Positions 48,969 through 57,621 of a stretch of 64,000 nt of DNA are shown here, piece by piece. Position numbers and translations under genes: made by a program. The stretch is taken from assembly GCA_035712345.1 (NCBI GenBank), contig DASTAY010000030.1, positions 9,558-73,557 on the forward strand. The letters run 5' to 3'. The notes below the pieces were generated by a model that worked only from the letters and a program-made list of their open reading frames with translations, was not told the origin of the DNA and did not search any database. Source of the stretch: VRUE01 sp035712345 (GTDB lineage: Bacteria > Actinomycetota > Thermoleophilia > Solirubrobacterales > 70-9). Position 1 is the stretch's first letter; each line of letters opens with the position of its first letter.

Positions 48969-50248
48969 GCGCCGCGGTACGGCGCAGCTTCGACTCGCTT
49001 TCGGTCCGCAACTACCGCCGTTACTTCTTCGGCCAGCTCGTCTCCCTCTCAGGCAACTGGGCGCAGATGGTGGCCTCGGTATGGCTCGTCCTCAGCCTCA
49101 CCCACAGCGGCTTCGCCGTCGGGCTCACCACCGCGCTGCAGTTCGTGCCGATGCTCGCGATCGGCGCCTGGGGCGGCCTGCTCGCCGATCGCTTCGACAA
49201 GCGCCGGCTCCTGATCGTCACCCAGCTGCTGATGGCGCTGCCCGCGATCGGCCTGCTCGTCGTCAGCGCCACCGGAATCGTCACGCCGTGGATGGTCTAC
49301 CTCGCCGCCTTCTCCCGCGGCGCCGTCAACGCGGTCGATAACCCGACCCGGCAGAGCTTCGTGATCGAGATGGTCGGCGCCGACCGGGTGGTCAACGCGG
49401 TCAGCCTCAACAGCGTCCTCGTGCAGTCGGCGCGGATCGTCGGCCCGGCGCTGGCCGGCGTGCTGATCGCGACGCTCGGCGTCGTCCCCTGCTTCGCCGT
49501 CAACATCGCCAGCTTCGGCGCGATGATCCTCGCCCTCTGGGGGATGGACACGAGCCACCTCGCGGCCGCGCCGAGCAGCGGTCGCGAGCCCGGCGCGATC
49601 CGCGCCGGGCTGCGCTACGTGCGCCGCACTCCGGAGCTGGCGATCCCCTTGGGGCTGATGGCGCTGGTCGGCACCTTCGGCTTCAACTTCCAGGTCGTGA
49701 TCCCGCTGCTCGCCACCTTCAGCTTCGACGGCGGCGCCGGCGCCTACGCCGTGCTGATCTCGGCGATGGGCGTCGGCTCGGTGATCGGCGCCCTGATCAC
49801 GGGCTCGCACGGGCGCACCGGCCCGCGCCTGATCGCCGGCGCCGCGCTCGCCTTCGGGGCGACGGCGCTGCTTGCGGCAGCGATGCCCTCGCTGGCGCTG
49901 GAGATCCCGATGCTGGCGCTGCTCGGCGCCGCCGCGGTCACCTTCGCGGCGACGATCAACTCGACCCTGCAGCTGGCGGTCGAGCCGGCGATGCGGGGAC
50001 GGGTGATGGCTCTATACTCCGTCGTCTTCCTCGGCTCGACGCCGGTCGGCGGCCCGTTGACCGGCTGGCTCTCGGAAGCCTACGACCCGCGCGCGGCGCT
50101 GCTGCTCGCGGCCGTGGCCGGCCTCTCCGCCGCCTGGGCCGCCCGTATTGCCTTCCGGCGGATGGAGACAAGGGCCGTAGAGGTTCGGTACGCCGAGCGA
50201 ACCGAACCTCTACGGGGAGTTTCGTCAAAGGACGCTCAGCCGGTGTAG
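48965..50248 (+). CDS. MFS exporter (DHA3-like) with palindrome-encoded tail
   Basis: A 427-residue major facilitator protein with twelve helices. RYFFGQLVSLSGNWAQMVA and GGLLADRFDKRRLL (loop 2-3 motif A, about 72) place it in the DHA3/enterobactin-exporter-like group that exports drugs or siderophores. The terminal 20 or so residues (VEVRYAERTEPLRGVSSK) are translated from a palindromic repeat (50175-50215) and run 13 bases into the convergent substrate-binding-protein gene. TTG 48965 is coupled to marR. Confidence 0.87.
   Translation: MSAAVRRSFDSLSVRNYRRYFFGQLVSLSGNWAQMVASVWLVLSLTHSGFAVGLTTALQFVPMLAIGAWGGLLADRFDKRRLLIVTQLLMALPAIGLLVVSATGIVTPWMVYLAAFSRGAVNAVDNPTRQSFVIEMVGADRVVNAVSLNSVLVQSARIVGPALAGVLIATLGVVPCFAVNIASFGAMILALWGMDTSHLAAAPSSGREPGAIRAGLRYVRRTPELAIPLGLMALVGTFGFNFQVVIPLLATFSFDGGAGAYAVLISAMGVGSVIGALITGSHGRTGPRLIAGAALAFGATALLAAAMPSLALEIPMLALLGAAAVTFAATINSTLQLAVEPAMRGRVMALYSVVFLGSTPVGGPLTGWLSEAYDPRAALLLAAVAGLSAAWAARIAFRRMETRAVEVRYAERTEPLRGVSSKDAQPV
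50175..50215. repeat. GTAGAGGTT palindrome, copy A
   Basis: Perfect 15-bp arms CCGTAGAGGTTCGGT (50175-50189) and ACCGAACCTCTACGG (50201-50215), loop of 11. It encodes the C-terminal tail of the MFS protein. Copies B (57043-57091) and C (60691-60734) share the arm. Confidence 0.75.
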
Positions 50249-51219
50249 CCGGCTTCCTTCAGGTAGGCGGCAGCCGCTTTGGCCGGCGACTGCTTTTCGA
50301 GTTCGACCCGGGCGTCGAGCTCCTGCATCACCGGCAGGGTCAGACCCTTCTGCACCGCGACGATCGTCTTTTCGTAGTCCGGCCCGGCCTTTTCGACCGT
50401 GGACTGCTTGCTGACGAAGATGACGTTGCCCGTCGGGAAGACGTGCTTGTCGTCTTCGAGGATGACGAACTTGTCCTTCTCGGCGGAGAGCTGCGCGTCG
50501 GTGGTGAAGAGGATCGAGAGGTCGGCCTGGCCCGTTTCGAGCACTTTGTAACGGAGGCCGATGTCGACCGGGGTGAATTTCTTGAATTTGAGCCCGTAGT
50601 ACTTTTCGAGCCCGGCCAGGCAGTCGATCCGCTGGCGGCACTCGGGCGAGCCGTCGAGGGTCATTTCTTCGGACTGGCCTTCGAGATCGGAGATCGTCTT
50701 CAGATTCCGTTCTTCGGCCGTCTTCTTCAGCGTGCCGACCGCGTTGGCGCTGGCGAAGGGGGTCGGCGGAAAGGCCGTCAGGCCTTCCTTTTCGAATTCG
50801 GCCTTGGCCTTTTCATACGCTTCCTGCGCGTCGGCGGGAACTTCTTCGGGTTCGAGGCCGAAGAACGAGGTGAGCGCCGTGCTGGCGTACTCGGGGTAGC
50901 CGGAGATCTGTCCCGACGTGACCGCCTTGTGCGCGACGGTTTCGGAGCCGAGGTTGAGCGCCGACTTCACCTTGTAGCCGGCCGCTTTCAGCGCCTGGGC
51001 GTAGATTTCCCCGAGGATTTCCTGTTCGGGAAAGTTCTTCGAGCCGATCGTCAGCGTCACTTCGCCGTTCTTCGGGTTGGAGACGATCGCGCCGCCCCCT
51101 TCTTCGCCGCTCGTGCCTTCGTCGTTGTTGCTCGAGCCGCAGGCGGCGACGCCGATGCTGAGGAAGAGCGCGAGCAGTACCGCTGCGGAGGCGCGCGCCC
51201 TCTTGGTGGTGGTTCTCAC
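50236..51219 (-). CDS. Osmoprotectant ABC substrate-binding lipoprotein
   Basis: A 327-residue lipoprotein of the OpuAC/ProX (glycine betaine/choline) type. The lipobox VAACGSS places Cys near residue 27, followed by Asn/Glu/Gly-rich linker. TIGSKNFPEQEILGEIYAQAL (about 57) is the typical domain start of the QbsH/OsmF-like group, with FTTDAQLSAEKDKFVILEDD near residue 235. It binds a quaternary ammonium solute for the ABC importer encoded upstream. Glu is mostly GAA. It overlaps the convergent MFS end by 13 bases. Confidence 0.88.
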   Translation of the reverse strand: MRTTTKRARASAAVLLALFLSIGVAACGSSNNDEGTSGEEGGGAIVSNPKNGEVTLTIGSKNFPEQEILGEIYAQALKAAGYKVKSALNLGSETVAHKAVTSGQISGYPEYASTALTSFFGLEPEEVPADAQEAYEKAKAEFEKEGLTAFPPTPFASANAVGTLKKTAEERNLKTISDLEGQSEEMTLDGSPECRQRIDCLAGLEKYYGLKFKKFTPVDIGLRYKVLETGQADLSILFTTDAQLSAEKDKFVILEDDKHVFPTGNVIFVSKQSTVEKAGPDYEKTIVAVQKGLTLPVMQELDARVELEKQSPAKAAAAYLKEAGYTG

Positions 51220-51267
51220 TGGACTTCCTCTCTTCTCGGTTGCATGGGGGTGGCTTCTCGGAACAAG

Positions 51268-51990
51268 TCAGGCCTCGCTCAACCGCAAGCCTCTCGAAGT
51301 GAGCAGACGTTGCAGCCAGGCGAGCAGGAACTCGAGCGTGAGCGCGAGCAGGGCGACGAGGATGCCGCCGGCGAGCAGCCCGTTTTCGCCGTAGACGTTG
51401 TTGTTGATGATGAAGTCGCCGAGCGTGAGCACGCCGGCGATCGGGCCGATCGTGGCGGTGGCGACGATCGCGATCATCGCCGAGCGGATCCCCGCCATCA
51501 GAGTGGGCACCGCCAGCGGCATCTCGACCTTGAGCAGGATCTCCATCTCGGTCATGCCGATCCCTCGCGCGGCGTCGACGGGCGAGCGGTCGACCTGGCG
51601 GATGCCGACGAAGGCGTTGGTGAGAATCGGGGGGATGCCGAGCACCGCGAGGGCGATCGTCAGGTTGAGCAGCCCCACTCCGATGACCGCCGCCATCAGG
51701 GCGATCAGCGCCAGCTCGGGCACCGCTCGCCCGACGTTGCCGAGCCCCACCGCAAACAGCTCGCCAACTCCCCGGTGGCCCAGGTAGAGGCCGATCGGAA
51801 GCGCGATCGCGGTCGCCAGCGCGAGGGCGAAGACGGTGACTTCGAGCTGGTTCAGCATCAGTTCCACCACCACCTCGAGCCCACCCACCTTCTTGCCGCC
51901 GGTGACGTTCGAGCTCTGCGGCTCGAAGATGAATTCGATCGCGCCACCGATCGAGGCGGGCAGGATGGGGGGGAGCAGCGCGCCGATCAT
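51268..51990 (-). CDS. Osmoprotectant ABC permease (second)
   Basis: A 240-residue BPD-transport permease. Six membrane helices with the EAA-like loop GRAVPELALIALM and VDAARGIGMTEMEILLKVEMPLAVP (about residues 157-180) mark the OpuB/ProW type. It is the third gene of the operon, with an ATGA overlap after the first permease. It lacks a binding-protein fusion, consistent with the separate lipoprotein. Confidence 0.9.
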   Translation of the reverse strand: MIGALLPPILPASIGGAIEFIFEPQSSNVTGGKKVGGLEVVVELMLNQLEVTVFALALATAIALPIGLYLGHRGVGELFAVGLGNVGRAVPELALIALMAAVIGVGLLNLTIALAVLGIPPILTNAFVGIRQVDRSPVDAARGIGMTEMEILLKVEMPLAVPTLMAGIRSAMIAIVATATIGPIAGVLTLGDFIINNNVYGENGLLAGGILVALLALTLEFLLAWLQRLLTSRGLRLSEA

Positions 51991-52739
51991 GCCGCCGCCA
52001 CCCTCCGCCAGGGGGTCGCGTAGCGCTCGATTCCGACCAGCGCCAGGTGGAAGGCGAGCGCCATCAGCATCGCGATCCCGCCGGCGATGATGATGCTCGT
52101 CGGAAAGGTGAGGTTGCCGCTGCCGTAGATCTTGACGCCGAGGCCGCCGGCGTTGACGAAGACGGCAAAGGTCGCCAGGGCGACGGTGCTGACGGTGGCG
52201 ATGCGCAGGCCGGCGACGATCTCCGGCGTCGCCAACGGCAGCTCGACCCGCCAGAGGATCTGCGTCTCGGTCAACCCCATGCCACGCGCCGCGTCCTTGG
52301 CTGCGGCGGGGACGTTGGCGAGCCCGGCGATCGCGTTGCGGTAGATGATCTGCAGCGTGTAGGCGCTGAGCGCGACGATCACGGTGTCACGGCCGAGGCC
52401 GGTGAGCGGCAGCAGCAGGAAGAAGAAGGCGATGCTCGGCACGGTGTAGATGACGCCGGTGATCGCCAGCAGCGGCGCCTGCAGCCAGCGCCGCCTATGC
52501 GCGAGCAGCGCCAGGGCCATCGCGACGACGAAGCCGGCGAGGACCGAGAAGAGCACCAGTTCGAGGTGCTGCAGGGTCGGCGTACCGAAGCTGTCGATGT
52601 TTTCCTTCGCCCAGTCGAAGCAGAACAGGTGGCTGCTGCTCGCCTGGCACGGCAAGGTCTCCGAGGTGCGTTCATGGAAGAAGCTTTCGCCGACTTCGCC
52701 GACCTTGGCCACGGGAAGCGCGAGCGCGGCGGAGCTCAT
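51987..52739 (-). CDS. Osmoprotectant ABC permease (first)
   Basis: A 250-residue BPD-transport permease with five or six helices. The EAA loop reads AAKDARGMGLTETQILWRVELPLATPEI (about residues 150-178), with IYTVPSIAFFFLLLPL in front. Together with the second permease it makes a heterodimer. It overlaps the ATPase gene (ATGA), whose stop is at 52736. N-terminal residues 1-50 hold ASSHLFCFDWAKENI, a periplasmic stretch usual in the OpuC group. Confidence 0.9.
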   Translation of the reverse strand: MSSAALALPVAKVGEVGESFFHERTSETLPCQASSSHLFCFDWAKENIDSFGTPTLQHLELVLFSVLAGFVVAMALALLAHRRRWLQAPLLAITGVIYTVPSIAFFFLLLPLTGLGRDTVIVALSAYTLQIIYRNAIAGLANVPAAAKDAARGMGLTETQILWRVELPLATPEIVAGLRIATVSTVALATFAVFVNAGGLGVKIYGSGNLTFPTSIIIAGGIAMLMALAFHLALVGIERYATPWRRVAAA

Positions 52740-53920
52740 CGCGGCCGCTCCGCGGCGCCGTGCTCCTCGGTTTTCGCCTTCGGCGAGCCGAGGAACTCGG
52801 AGATGATCTCGACCGAGAGCACGCCGTCGATCCGCCCGTCGTGGTCGGTGACCGCGGCGTACTGCGCCTCCCCCTGCAGCAGGTCGGCGAGCGCGTCGCG
52901 CATCACGTCGGCGCGGTCGAGCACCGGGCCCAGCGGCGAGTCGGGCCGCGCCGGCACGGTTTCGGCGGCGAGGTCGCGCTCCGAGAGCCAGCCGAGCGGG
53001 CGGCGCTCGGAGTCGACCAGCAGCGGGTAGGGCACCTCGGCGCCGGCGAGCTTCGCCCGCACCTCGACGGTCGCCTGGCCGACGTGGGCGAGCGGCGCCT
53101 CCCAGAGGTCGATGTCGCCGACGCGCATCAGCGCCAGCCGCTTCAGCGCCCGGTCGGCGCCGACGAAGTCCTCGACGAACTCGTCGGCAGGCGCCATCAG
53201 CAGCTCGGCCGGCATCGCGTACTGGGCGACGCGGCCGCCCTTGCGCATGATCGCGATCCGGTCGCCCATCTTGATCGCCTCGTCGATGTCGTGGGTGACG
53301 AAGAGGACGGTCTTGCGGATCTCCGCCTGCAGGCGGAGGAACTCGTTCTGCAGGCGCTCGCGGTTGATCGGGTCGATCGCGCCGAAGGGCTCGTCCATCA
53401 GCATCACCAACGGGTCCGCGGCGAGCGCCCGGGCGACGCCGACGCGCTGCTGCTGGCCGCCGGAGAGCTGCGCCGGGTAGCGCTCGGCGAGCTCGGCTTC
53501 GAGCCCGATCAGCTCGAGCAGCTCCTCCGTGCGCGCCTCGATCCGCTCCTTCTTCCAGCCGAGCAGGTGGGGCACGGTGGCGATGTTCTCGGCGATCGTG
53601 CGGTGGGGGAAGAGGCCGACCTGCTGGATCACGTAGCCGATCTCGCGCCGCAGCCGTGCCGGGTCCCGGTCGCGTACCGACTCACCGCCGATCAGCACGT
53701 CGCCCTCGCTCAGCTCGACCGTACGGTTGACCAGCCGCATCGCGGTCGTCTTGCCGCAGCCCGAGGGGCCGACCAGGACGCAGACCTCGCCGGCGGGGAC
53801 CTCGAGGCTCAGCCGATCGACCGCGGCCTCGGCGGAGTCGCCGTAGCGTTTGGTCGCGTTCTCGTAGCGGACCGCCGAAGCGTCGGACGAGACTTGCTCG
53901 GTGACCTCAGGGACGGGCAC
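52736..53920 (-). CDS. Osmoprotectant ABC ATPase with CBS domains
   Basis: A 394-residue ProV/OpuA-type ATPase. Walker A GPSGCGKTT (about 52), signature LSGGQQQRVGVARAL (about 152), Walker B VMLMDEPFGAIDP (about 172) and switch VTHDIDEA are intact. The C-terminal 130 residues contain a tandem CBS module (DVMRDALADLLQGEAQYAAVTDHDGRIDGV in parts). In OpuA the CBS domains sense ionic strength. GTG 53920 directly follows the stop of the permease gene at 53921. It begins the four-gene import operon. Confidence 0.92.
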   Translation of the reverse strand: MPVPEVTEQVSSDASAVRYENATKRYGDSAEAAVDRLSLEVPAGEVCVLVGPSGCGKTTAMRLVNRTVELSEGDVLIGGESVRDRDPARLRREIGYVIQQVGLFPHRTIAENIATVPHLLGWKKERIEARTEELLELIGLEAELAERYPAQLSGGQQQRVGVARALAADPLVMLMDEPFGAIDPINRERLQNEFLRLQAEIRKTVLFVTHDIDEAIKMGDRIAIMRKGGRVAQYAMPAELLMAPADEFVEDFVGADRALKRLALMRVGDIDLWEAPLAHVGQATVEVRAKLAGAEVPYPLLVDSERRPLGWLSERDLAAETVPARPDSPLGPVLDRADVMRDALADLLQGEAQYAAVTDHDGRIDGVLSVEIISEFLGSPKAKTEEHGAAERPR

Positions 53921-55018
53921 TCACGGCGAGCCTATACCCCGTCGGGCGCGGGCGAGCCACATCAGTACCGCGAAGATTCCCAAACCAAGGACGTTGAGGA
54001 AGAGCTTGTAGTCGACCTCGACCGAGCCGAAGATGTCGTCGCGGGTGGGGCGGGGGCCGCTCGGGATCAGGCCCGCCCAGCCGAAGACGAGGTCGACGAC
54101 CAGCGCCGCGATCACCATCGTCACGAACATCAGGGCGACGATCCGCAGCGTGAACGGGGTGCCGTAGAACTTGCGGTAGGCGGCGACGATGGTCAGCACG
54201 ATCAGGTCGGCGAAGATGAAGGCGAGCACCCCGGCGAAGCTGATCCCGCCCGACCAGAGCACCGCCGCCAGCGGCACGTTGCCGATCGAGCAGACGAAGC
54301 TGAGGATCGCGATCAGGGGGCCGACGAGGACGTTCTCGATCGTGCGGATCGCCGGCGGCGCGTCGGTGATGAAGAGGAAGTTGAAAAAGTCGTTGCCGAG
54401 CAGGCCGATGAAGCCGGCCAGCAGGAAGCCGATCGAGATCTCCTTCCAGAGCATCGACCAATCGGCCCGGAAGCTGAGCGCGACCGCCGTCCATTTGCCC
54501 GGTTCGCCGCCGTGCGCACCGTGGCAGCCGTGCTCGTGCACGTGCCCTTCCTGGGCTGCTCGGGCGTGCTCGCGGGCCTGCGCTTCCAGCCGCGGTGAGA
54601 CGAAGAAGCGCAGCAGCGCCGCCATCAGGACGATCAGGATGACCCCGCCGACGTACTCGGCGAGGGTGAACTGCCAGCCGATCAGCACCCAGAGGACGAG
54701 CCCCAGCTCCCAGACCAGGTTGGTCGAGGCGAACTGGAAGGCAAGCGCGGTCGTCGCCGAGGCGCCTTTCTGCAGCAGCGAGCGGCCGATCGCGATCGCC
54801 GCGTAGGAGCAGGACGAGGAGGCGGCGCCGAGCGCAGTCGCCAGCGCCACCGGCCGCGGCCCGCGACCGGAGAGGCTCGCCTGGATGCGCTCGGCCGGCA
54901 CCGCGGTCTGCACGACCGCCGAGATCGCGAACCCGAGCACCAGCGCCCACCAGACCTGGTAGGCCATCAGCAAGGACTGCTCGAAGCCTTCGCCGATGGT
55001 GCTGAGGACGTCCGTCAC
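53921..55018 (-). CDS. YraQ/ArsP-type permease
   Basis: A 365-residue permease of the DUF318/YraQ (SO_0444, ArsP) family with about eight helices. The two halves carry GAASSSCSYAAIAIGRSL (about 64-81) and LSFVCSIGNVPLAAVLW (about 240-256), each with a conserved Ser-Cys or Cys-Ser in a helix break, as in organoarsenical and metal efflux permeases. A His-rich cytoplasmic loop (EGHVHEHGCHGAHGG, about 157-171) suggests metal binding. GTG 55018 overlaps the stop of the deaminase gene (GTGA). Confidence 0.82.
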   Translation of the reverse strand: MTDVLSTIGEGFEQSLLMAYQVWWALVLGFAISAVVQTAVPAERIQASLSGRGPRPVALATALGAASSSCSYAAIAIGRSLLQKGASATTALAFQFASTNLVWELGLVLWVLIGWQFTLAEYVGGVILIVLMAALLRFFVSPRLEAQAREHARAAQEGHVHEHGCHGAHGGEPGKWTAVALSFRADWSMLWKEISIGFLLAGFIGLLGNDFFNFLFITDAPPAIRTIENVLVGPLIAILSFVCSIGNVPLAAVLWSGGISFAGVLAFIFADLIVLTIVAAYRKFYGTPFTLRIVALMFVTMVIAALVVDLVFGWAGLIPSGPRPTRDDIFGSVEVDYKLFLNVLGLGIFAVLMWLARARRGIGSP

Positions 55019-56298
55019 CGGCCGATTCCCAGCCGACGGGCGCGCTCGGCAGCGCGGGCGACGATCTCCTCGACGCCGTCCACCGCGCCGCCGCGCATCA
55101 GCACGCGCCCGGCGACGACGGTGGTGTCGACGACCGAGCCGGCGGCGGCGTAGACCAAGTCGGAGGCGAGATCGCCGATGCCGAGCTCGGGCGAGGCGCC
55201 GCGGAGGAGGAGGAAGTCGGCGGGGGCGCCGGGGACGAGCAGGCCGCTTGCGCTCTCCGCCGCGCCGGAGGGTGAGCCGCCGCGCAGCAGTGGCGCGCGG
55301 GCGCCGGTGGCAATCTCCACCGCCTCGGCGGCGGGGACGACGGTCGCGTCGCCGCTCGTGTGGCGCTGGCCGAGGGCGAAGAGCTTGAGGTCGGCGAGCA
55401 GGTCGAGCGAGTCGTTGGAGCCGGCGCCGTCGGTGCCGAGGCCGACCGCGACCCCGGCGCGGCGTGCCGCCGGGTAGGGCATGACGCCGCCGACTGCGAG
55501 CTTCATGTTGGCGACCGGGTTGGCGACGACGGTCGCGCCGCGGGCGGCGATCAGCTCCAGCTCGACGTCGTCCAGCCAGACGCCGTGGGCGAGGACGGTG
55601 CGCTCGCCGAGCAGGCCCAGCCGGTCGAGGTAGGCGGCCGGCCGTACGCCGTGGGCGGCCACGCAGTCGCTCACCTCCCGCTCGGTCTCGGAGAGGTGGA
55701 TTTGGATAGCGAGCCCGCGCGCCGCCGCGGTCTCGCCCGTCCAGCGCAGCAGCTCTTCGCTGACCGTGTAGATCGAGTGGGGAGCGAGCGCGGCCTCGGT
55801 CTCCGGGCCTCGCCCGGCGAGCGCCTCGAGCTCGGCGAGCACCCGCGCCTGCGTCTCGGCTCTGCGGCCGTCGGCGTCGAACAGCGGCCCGCCGATCGTC
55901 GCCCGCAGGCCGGCGTCGGAGACCGCCTGCGCGGTCGCCTCCGGCTGCCAGTACATGTCCCAGAAGCGCCCCGTGCCGGTGCGGATCATCTCCGCGCAGG
56001 CGAGCCGCGTCCCCCAGTAGACGTCCTCGGCCTCGAGCTTCGCCTCGACCGGCCAGATCTTCTCCTCCAGCCAGCGCATCAGCGGCAGGTCGCCGCCGTA
56101 GCCGCGGAAGAGCGTCATCGCCGCGTGCGTGTGCCCGTTGACCAGCGCCGGCACGAGCGGCATCCCCGCCGCGTCGATCGTCTCGTCCCCCGCCCGGGCC
56201 GCGACCCCCGGGCCCACCGCCTCGATCGTCCCGTCCACGCAGCGCAGCCCGACCGTCTCCCCGTTCAGCACGGCCCCCGTTACCACCAGTCCGCTCAC
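55015..56298 (-). CDS. MTA/SAH deaminase-type amidohydrolase
   Basis: A 427-residue zinc amidohydrolase of the TrzN/MtaD group. Zinc and active-site residues lie in VNGHTHAAMTLFRG (about 55), QIHLSETE (about 198), LAHGVWLD (about 230) and GTDGAGSND (about 290). Members deaminate 5'-methylthioadenosine and S-adenosylhomocysteine; aminodeoxyfutalosine deaminase is an alternative in this family. The next gene upstream is an MTA phosphorylase-like protein, which favours adenosine-thioether salvage. Confidence 0.85.
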   Translation of the reverse strand: MSGLVVTGAVLNGETVGLRCVDGTIEAVGPGVAARAGDETIDAAGMPLVPALVNGHTHAAMTLFRGYGGDLPLMRWLEEKIWPVEAKLEAEDVYWGTRLACAEMIRTGTGRFWDMYWQPEATAQAVSDAGLRATIGGPLFDADGRRAETQARVLAELEALAGRGPETEAALAPHSIYTVSEELLRWTGETAAARGLAIQIHLSETEREVSDCVAAHGVRPAAYLDRLGLLGERTVLAHGVWLDDVELELIAARGATVVANPVANMKLAVGGVMPYPAARRAGVAVGLGTDGAGSNDSLDLLADLKLFALGQRHTSGDATVVPAAEAVEIATGARAPLLRGGSPSGAAESASGLLVPGAPADFLLLRGASPELGIGDLASDLVYAAAGSVVDTTVVAGRVLMRGGAVDGVEEIVARAAERARRLGIGR

Positions 56299-56308
56299 GG
56301 CCAGGCCG

Positions 56309-56356
56309 GCGCTGTGGACTTTTTACGTGCCCCGGTACGGCAAAAGTCCACAGCGC
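56309..56356. repeat. Nested palindrome between deaminase and phosphorylase genes
   Basis: 15-bp arms GCGCTGTGGACTTTT (56309-56323) and AAAAGTCCACAGCGC (56342-56356), with an inner CGTGCC/GGTACG hairpin. The right arm ends one base before the phosphorylase stop. Half of it (AAAGTCCACAGCG) recurs at 14287-14299 before the SDR gene. Confidence 0.65.
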
Positions 56357-57028
56357 TCATTGGAGCTCCGGCAGGGCGGCGGCGAGGTCGTCGCGGAGGC
56401 GGGAGGCGTTGCGGGCGCGGTCGCGCTCGAGCTCGGTGGGGGACAGGGGGCCGGCGCCGATGCCGTTGGCGAGGTTGTCGACGACGCAGACCGCCGCGTA
56501 GGGCAGGCCCAGCTCGCCGGCGACGGTGCACTCGGAGGCCAGCGTCATCCCGACCAGATCGGCGTGGGCGGCCAGCAGGCGGATCTCGGCCGGGGTCTCG
56601 AAGCGCGGCCCGTTGGTCTGCCAGTAGACGCCGCCGCCGCGCAGCGGCCCGGCGTCGCCGGCCTCCCAGGCTGCGAGGACCTCGTTCCGCCAGTCCCCGT
56701 CGAAGCCCGGCGTGGCGTGTCCTCGGGCGTCGTCGAAGGTCGTCACCGTCGTCTGCAGGGCGATGAAGTCGTCCGGGCAGACGAAGCTGCCGACGCCCAG
56801 CTCAGGGTCGACCGAGCCGACCGAGCAGATCGCCAGCACCCGCTCGCAACCGGCCTCGAGCAACGAGCGCAGGTTGGCGGCGTGGTCGATGCGGTGGGGC
56901 AGGACGTAGGCGCGCCCCGCGCCCCGGTGGCGCTGCAGCACGGCGGCATGCGGCTCGGCAGCCGCGATCACCTCGGCCCCGCCAGGTCCGGCGGCGTTGC
57001 TGCCGAGGATGACTCCGAGACGCCCCAC
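56357..57028 (-). CDS. MTA phosphorylase/purine nucleoside phosphorylase family
   Basis: A 223-residue nucleoside phosphorylase of the MTAP/PNP type, cleaving a purine nucleoside with phosphate. VILGSNAAG (phosphate loop), RAYVLPHRIDHAANL (about 65) and NGPRFETPAEIRLLAAHADLVGMTLASE (about 138-165, in parts) match MTAP. At 223 residues it is shorter than canonical MTAP (about 260). Together with the deaminase it would recycle adenosine thioethers. A palindrome (57043-57091) lies in its promoter region, shared with the divergent DUF6328 gene. Confidence 0.83.
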   Translation of the reverse strand: MGRLGVILGSNAAGPGGAEVIAAAEPHAAVLQRHRGAGRAYVLPHRIDHAANLRSLLEAGCERVLAICSVGSVDPELGVGSFVCPDDFIALQTTVTTFDDARGHATPGFDGDWRNEVLAAWEAGDAGPLRGGGVYWQTNGPRFETPAEIRLLAAHADLVGMTLASECTVAGELGLPYAAVCVVDNLANGIGAGPLSPTELERDRARNASRLRDDLAAALPELQ

Positions 57029-57042
57029 GCCGCGATCCTATG

Positions 57043-57091
57043 TGTGCCGTAGAGGTTTGGTCCGCTATGCGGCCCAAACCTCTACGGCACA
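57043..57091. repeat. GTAGAGGTT palindrome, copy B
   Basis: Perfect 18-bp arms TGTGCCGTAGAGGTTTGG (57043-57060) and its complement (57074-57091), with an inner CCGC/GCGG pair in the loop. It occupies the gap between divergent starts (57028 minus, 57121 plus). Here it cannot be a terminator of either gene. Confidence 0.75.
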
Positions 57092-57120
57092 TCCTTGTCG
57101 CGCGGGTATCTTGCCCTCCT

Positions 57121-57621
57121 ATGACCGACAGGCCATCCGGGCGGGACGAGAGCGAGGACGAGCGCCTCGATCGCAACCTCGGCGAGCTCCTGCAGGAGCT
57201 GCGGGTCGCGCTGCCGGGCGTGCAGGTCCTCTTCGCCTTCCTGCTCGCCGTGCCGTTCCAGCGCAACTTCACCGAGATCTCGCCCTTCGAGGAAAAGGTC
57301 TACTTCGCCACGCTGCTCTGCACGGCGGTCTCGGCGGCGCTGCTGATCTCGCCGACCGCCTACCACCGCCTCACCTTTCACCTGCAGCCGAAGCGCGAGC
57401 TCGTCTTCGTCGCCAACCGCATGACGATTGCCGGCCTCGGCTTCCTCGCGCTGGCGATGACCGGCGCGATCATGCTGATCACCGACGTGCTCTTCGGCAG
57501 CCCCGCGACCGTGGTCTTCAGCGTCGCCGCCGCGGCGCTCTTCGTCGCGCTCTGGGGCGTCCTGCCACTGCGGGCGCGGTCCAGGCTGCTCGGCGAGCAA
57601 CGCGACCGCGGCTCAGCATAG
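57121..57621 (+). CDS. DUF6328-type small membrane protein
   Basis: A 166-residue protein with four hydrophobic helices in the C-terminal three quarters. RNLGELLQELRVALPGVQVLFAFLLAVPF (about 18-46, in two parts) and PTAYHRLTFHLQPKRELVFVANRM (about 78-101) are typical of a conserved actinobacterial membrane family. Function unknown. ATG 57121 follows CCCTCCT, with a weak GGGTATC upstream that may be a -10. It overlaps the convergent HD gene by nine bases. Confidence 0.78.
   Translation: MTDRPSGRDESEDERLDRNLGELLQELRVALPGVQVLFAFLLAVPFQRNFTEISPFEEKVYFATLLCTAVSAALLISPTAYHRLTFHLQPKRELVFVANRMTIAGLGFLALAMTGAIMLITDVLFGSPATVVFSVAAAALFVALWGVLPLRARSRLLGEQRDRGSA

Noticed and set aside
57043..57091. Palindrome copy B as an intrinsic terminator
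   Set aside because: It lies between divergent gene starts with no U-tract, so it cannot end either transcript.
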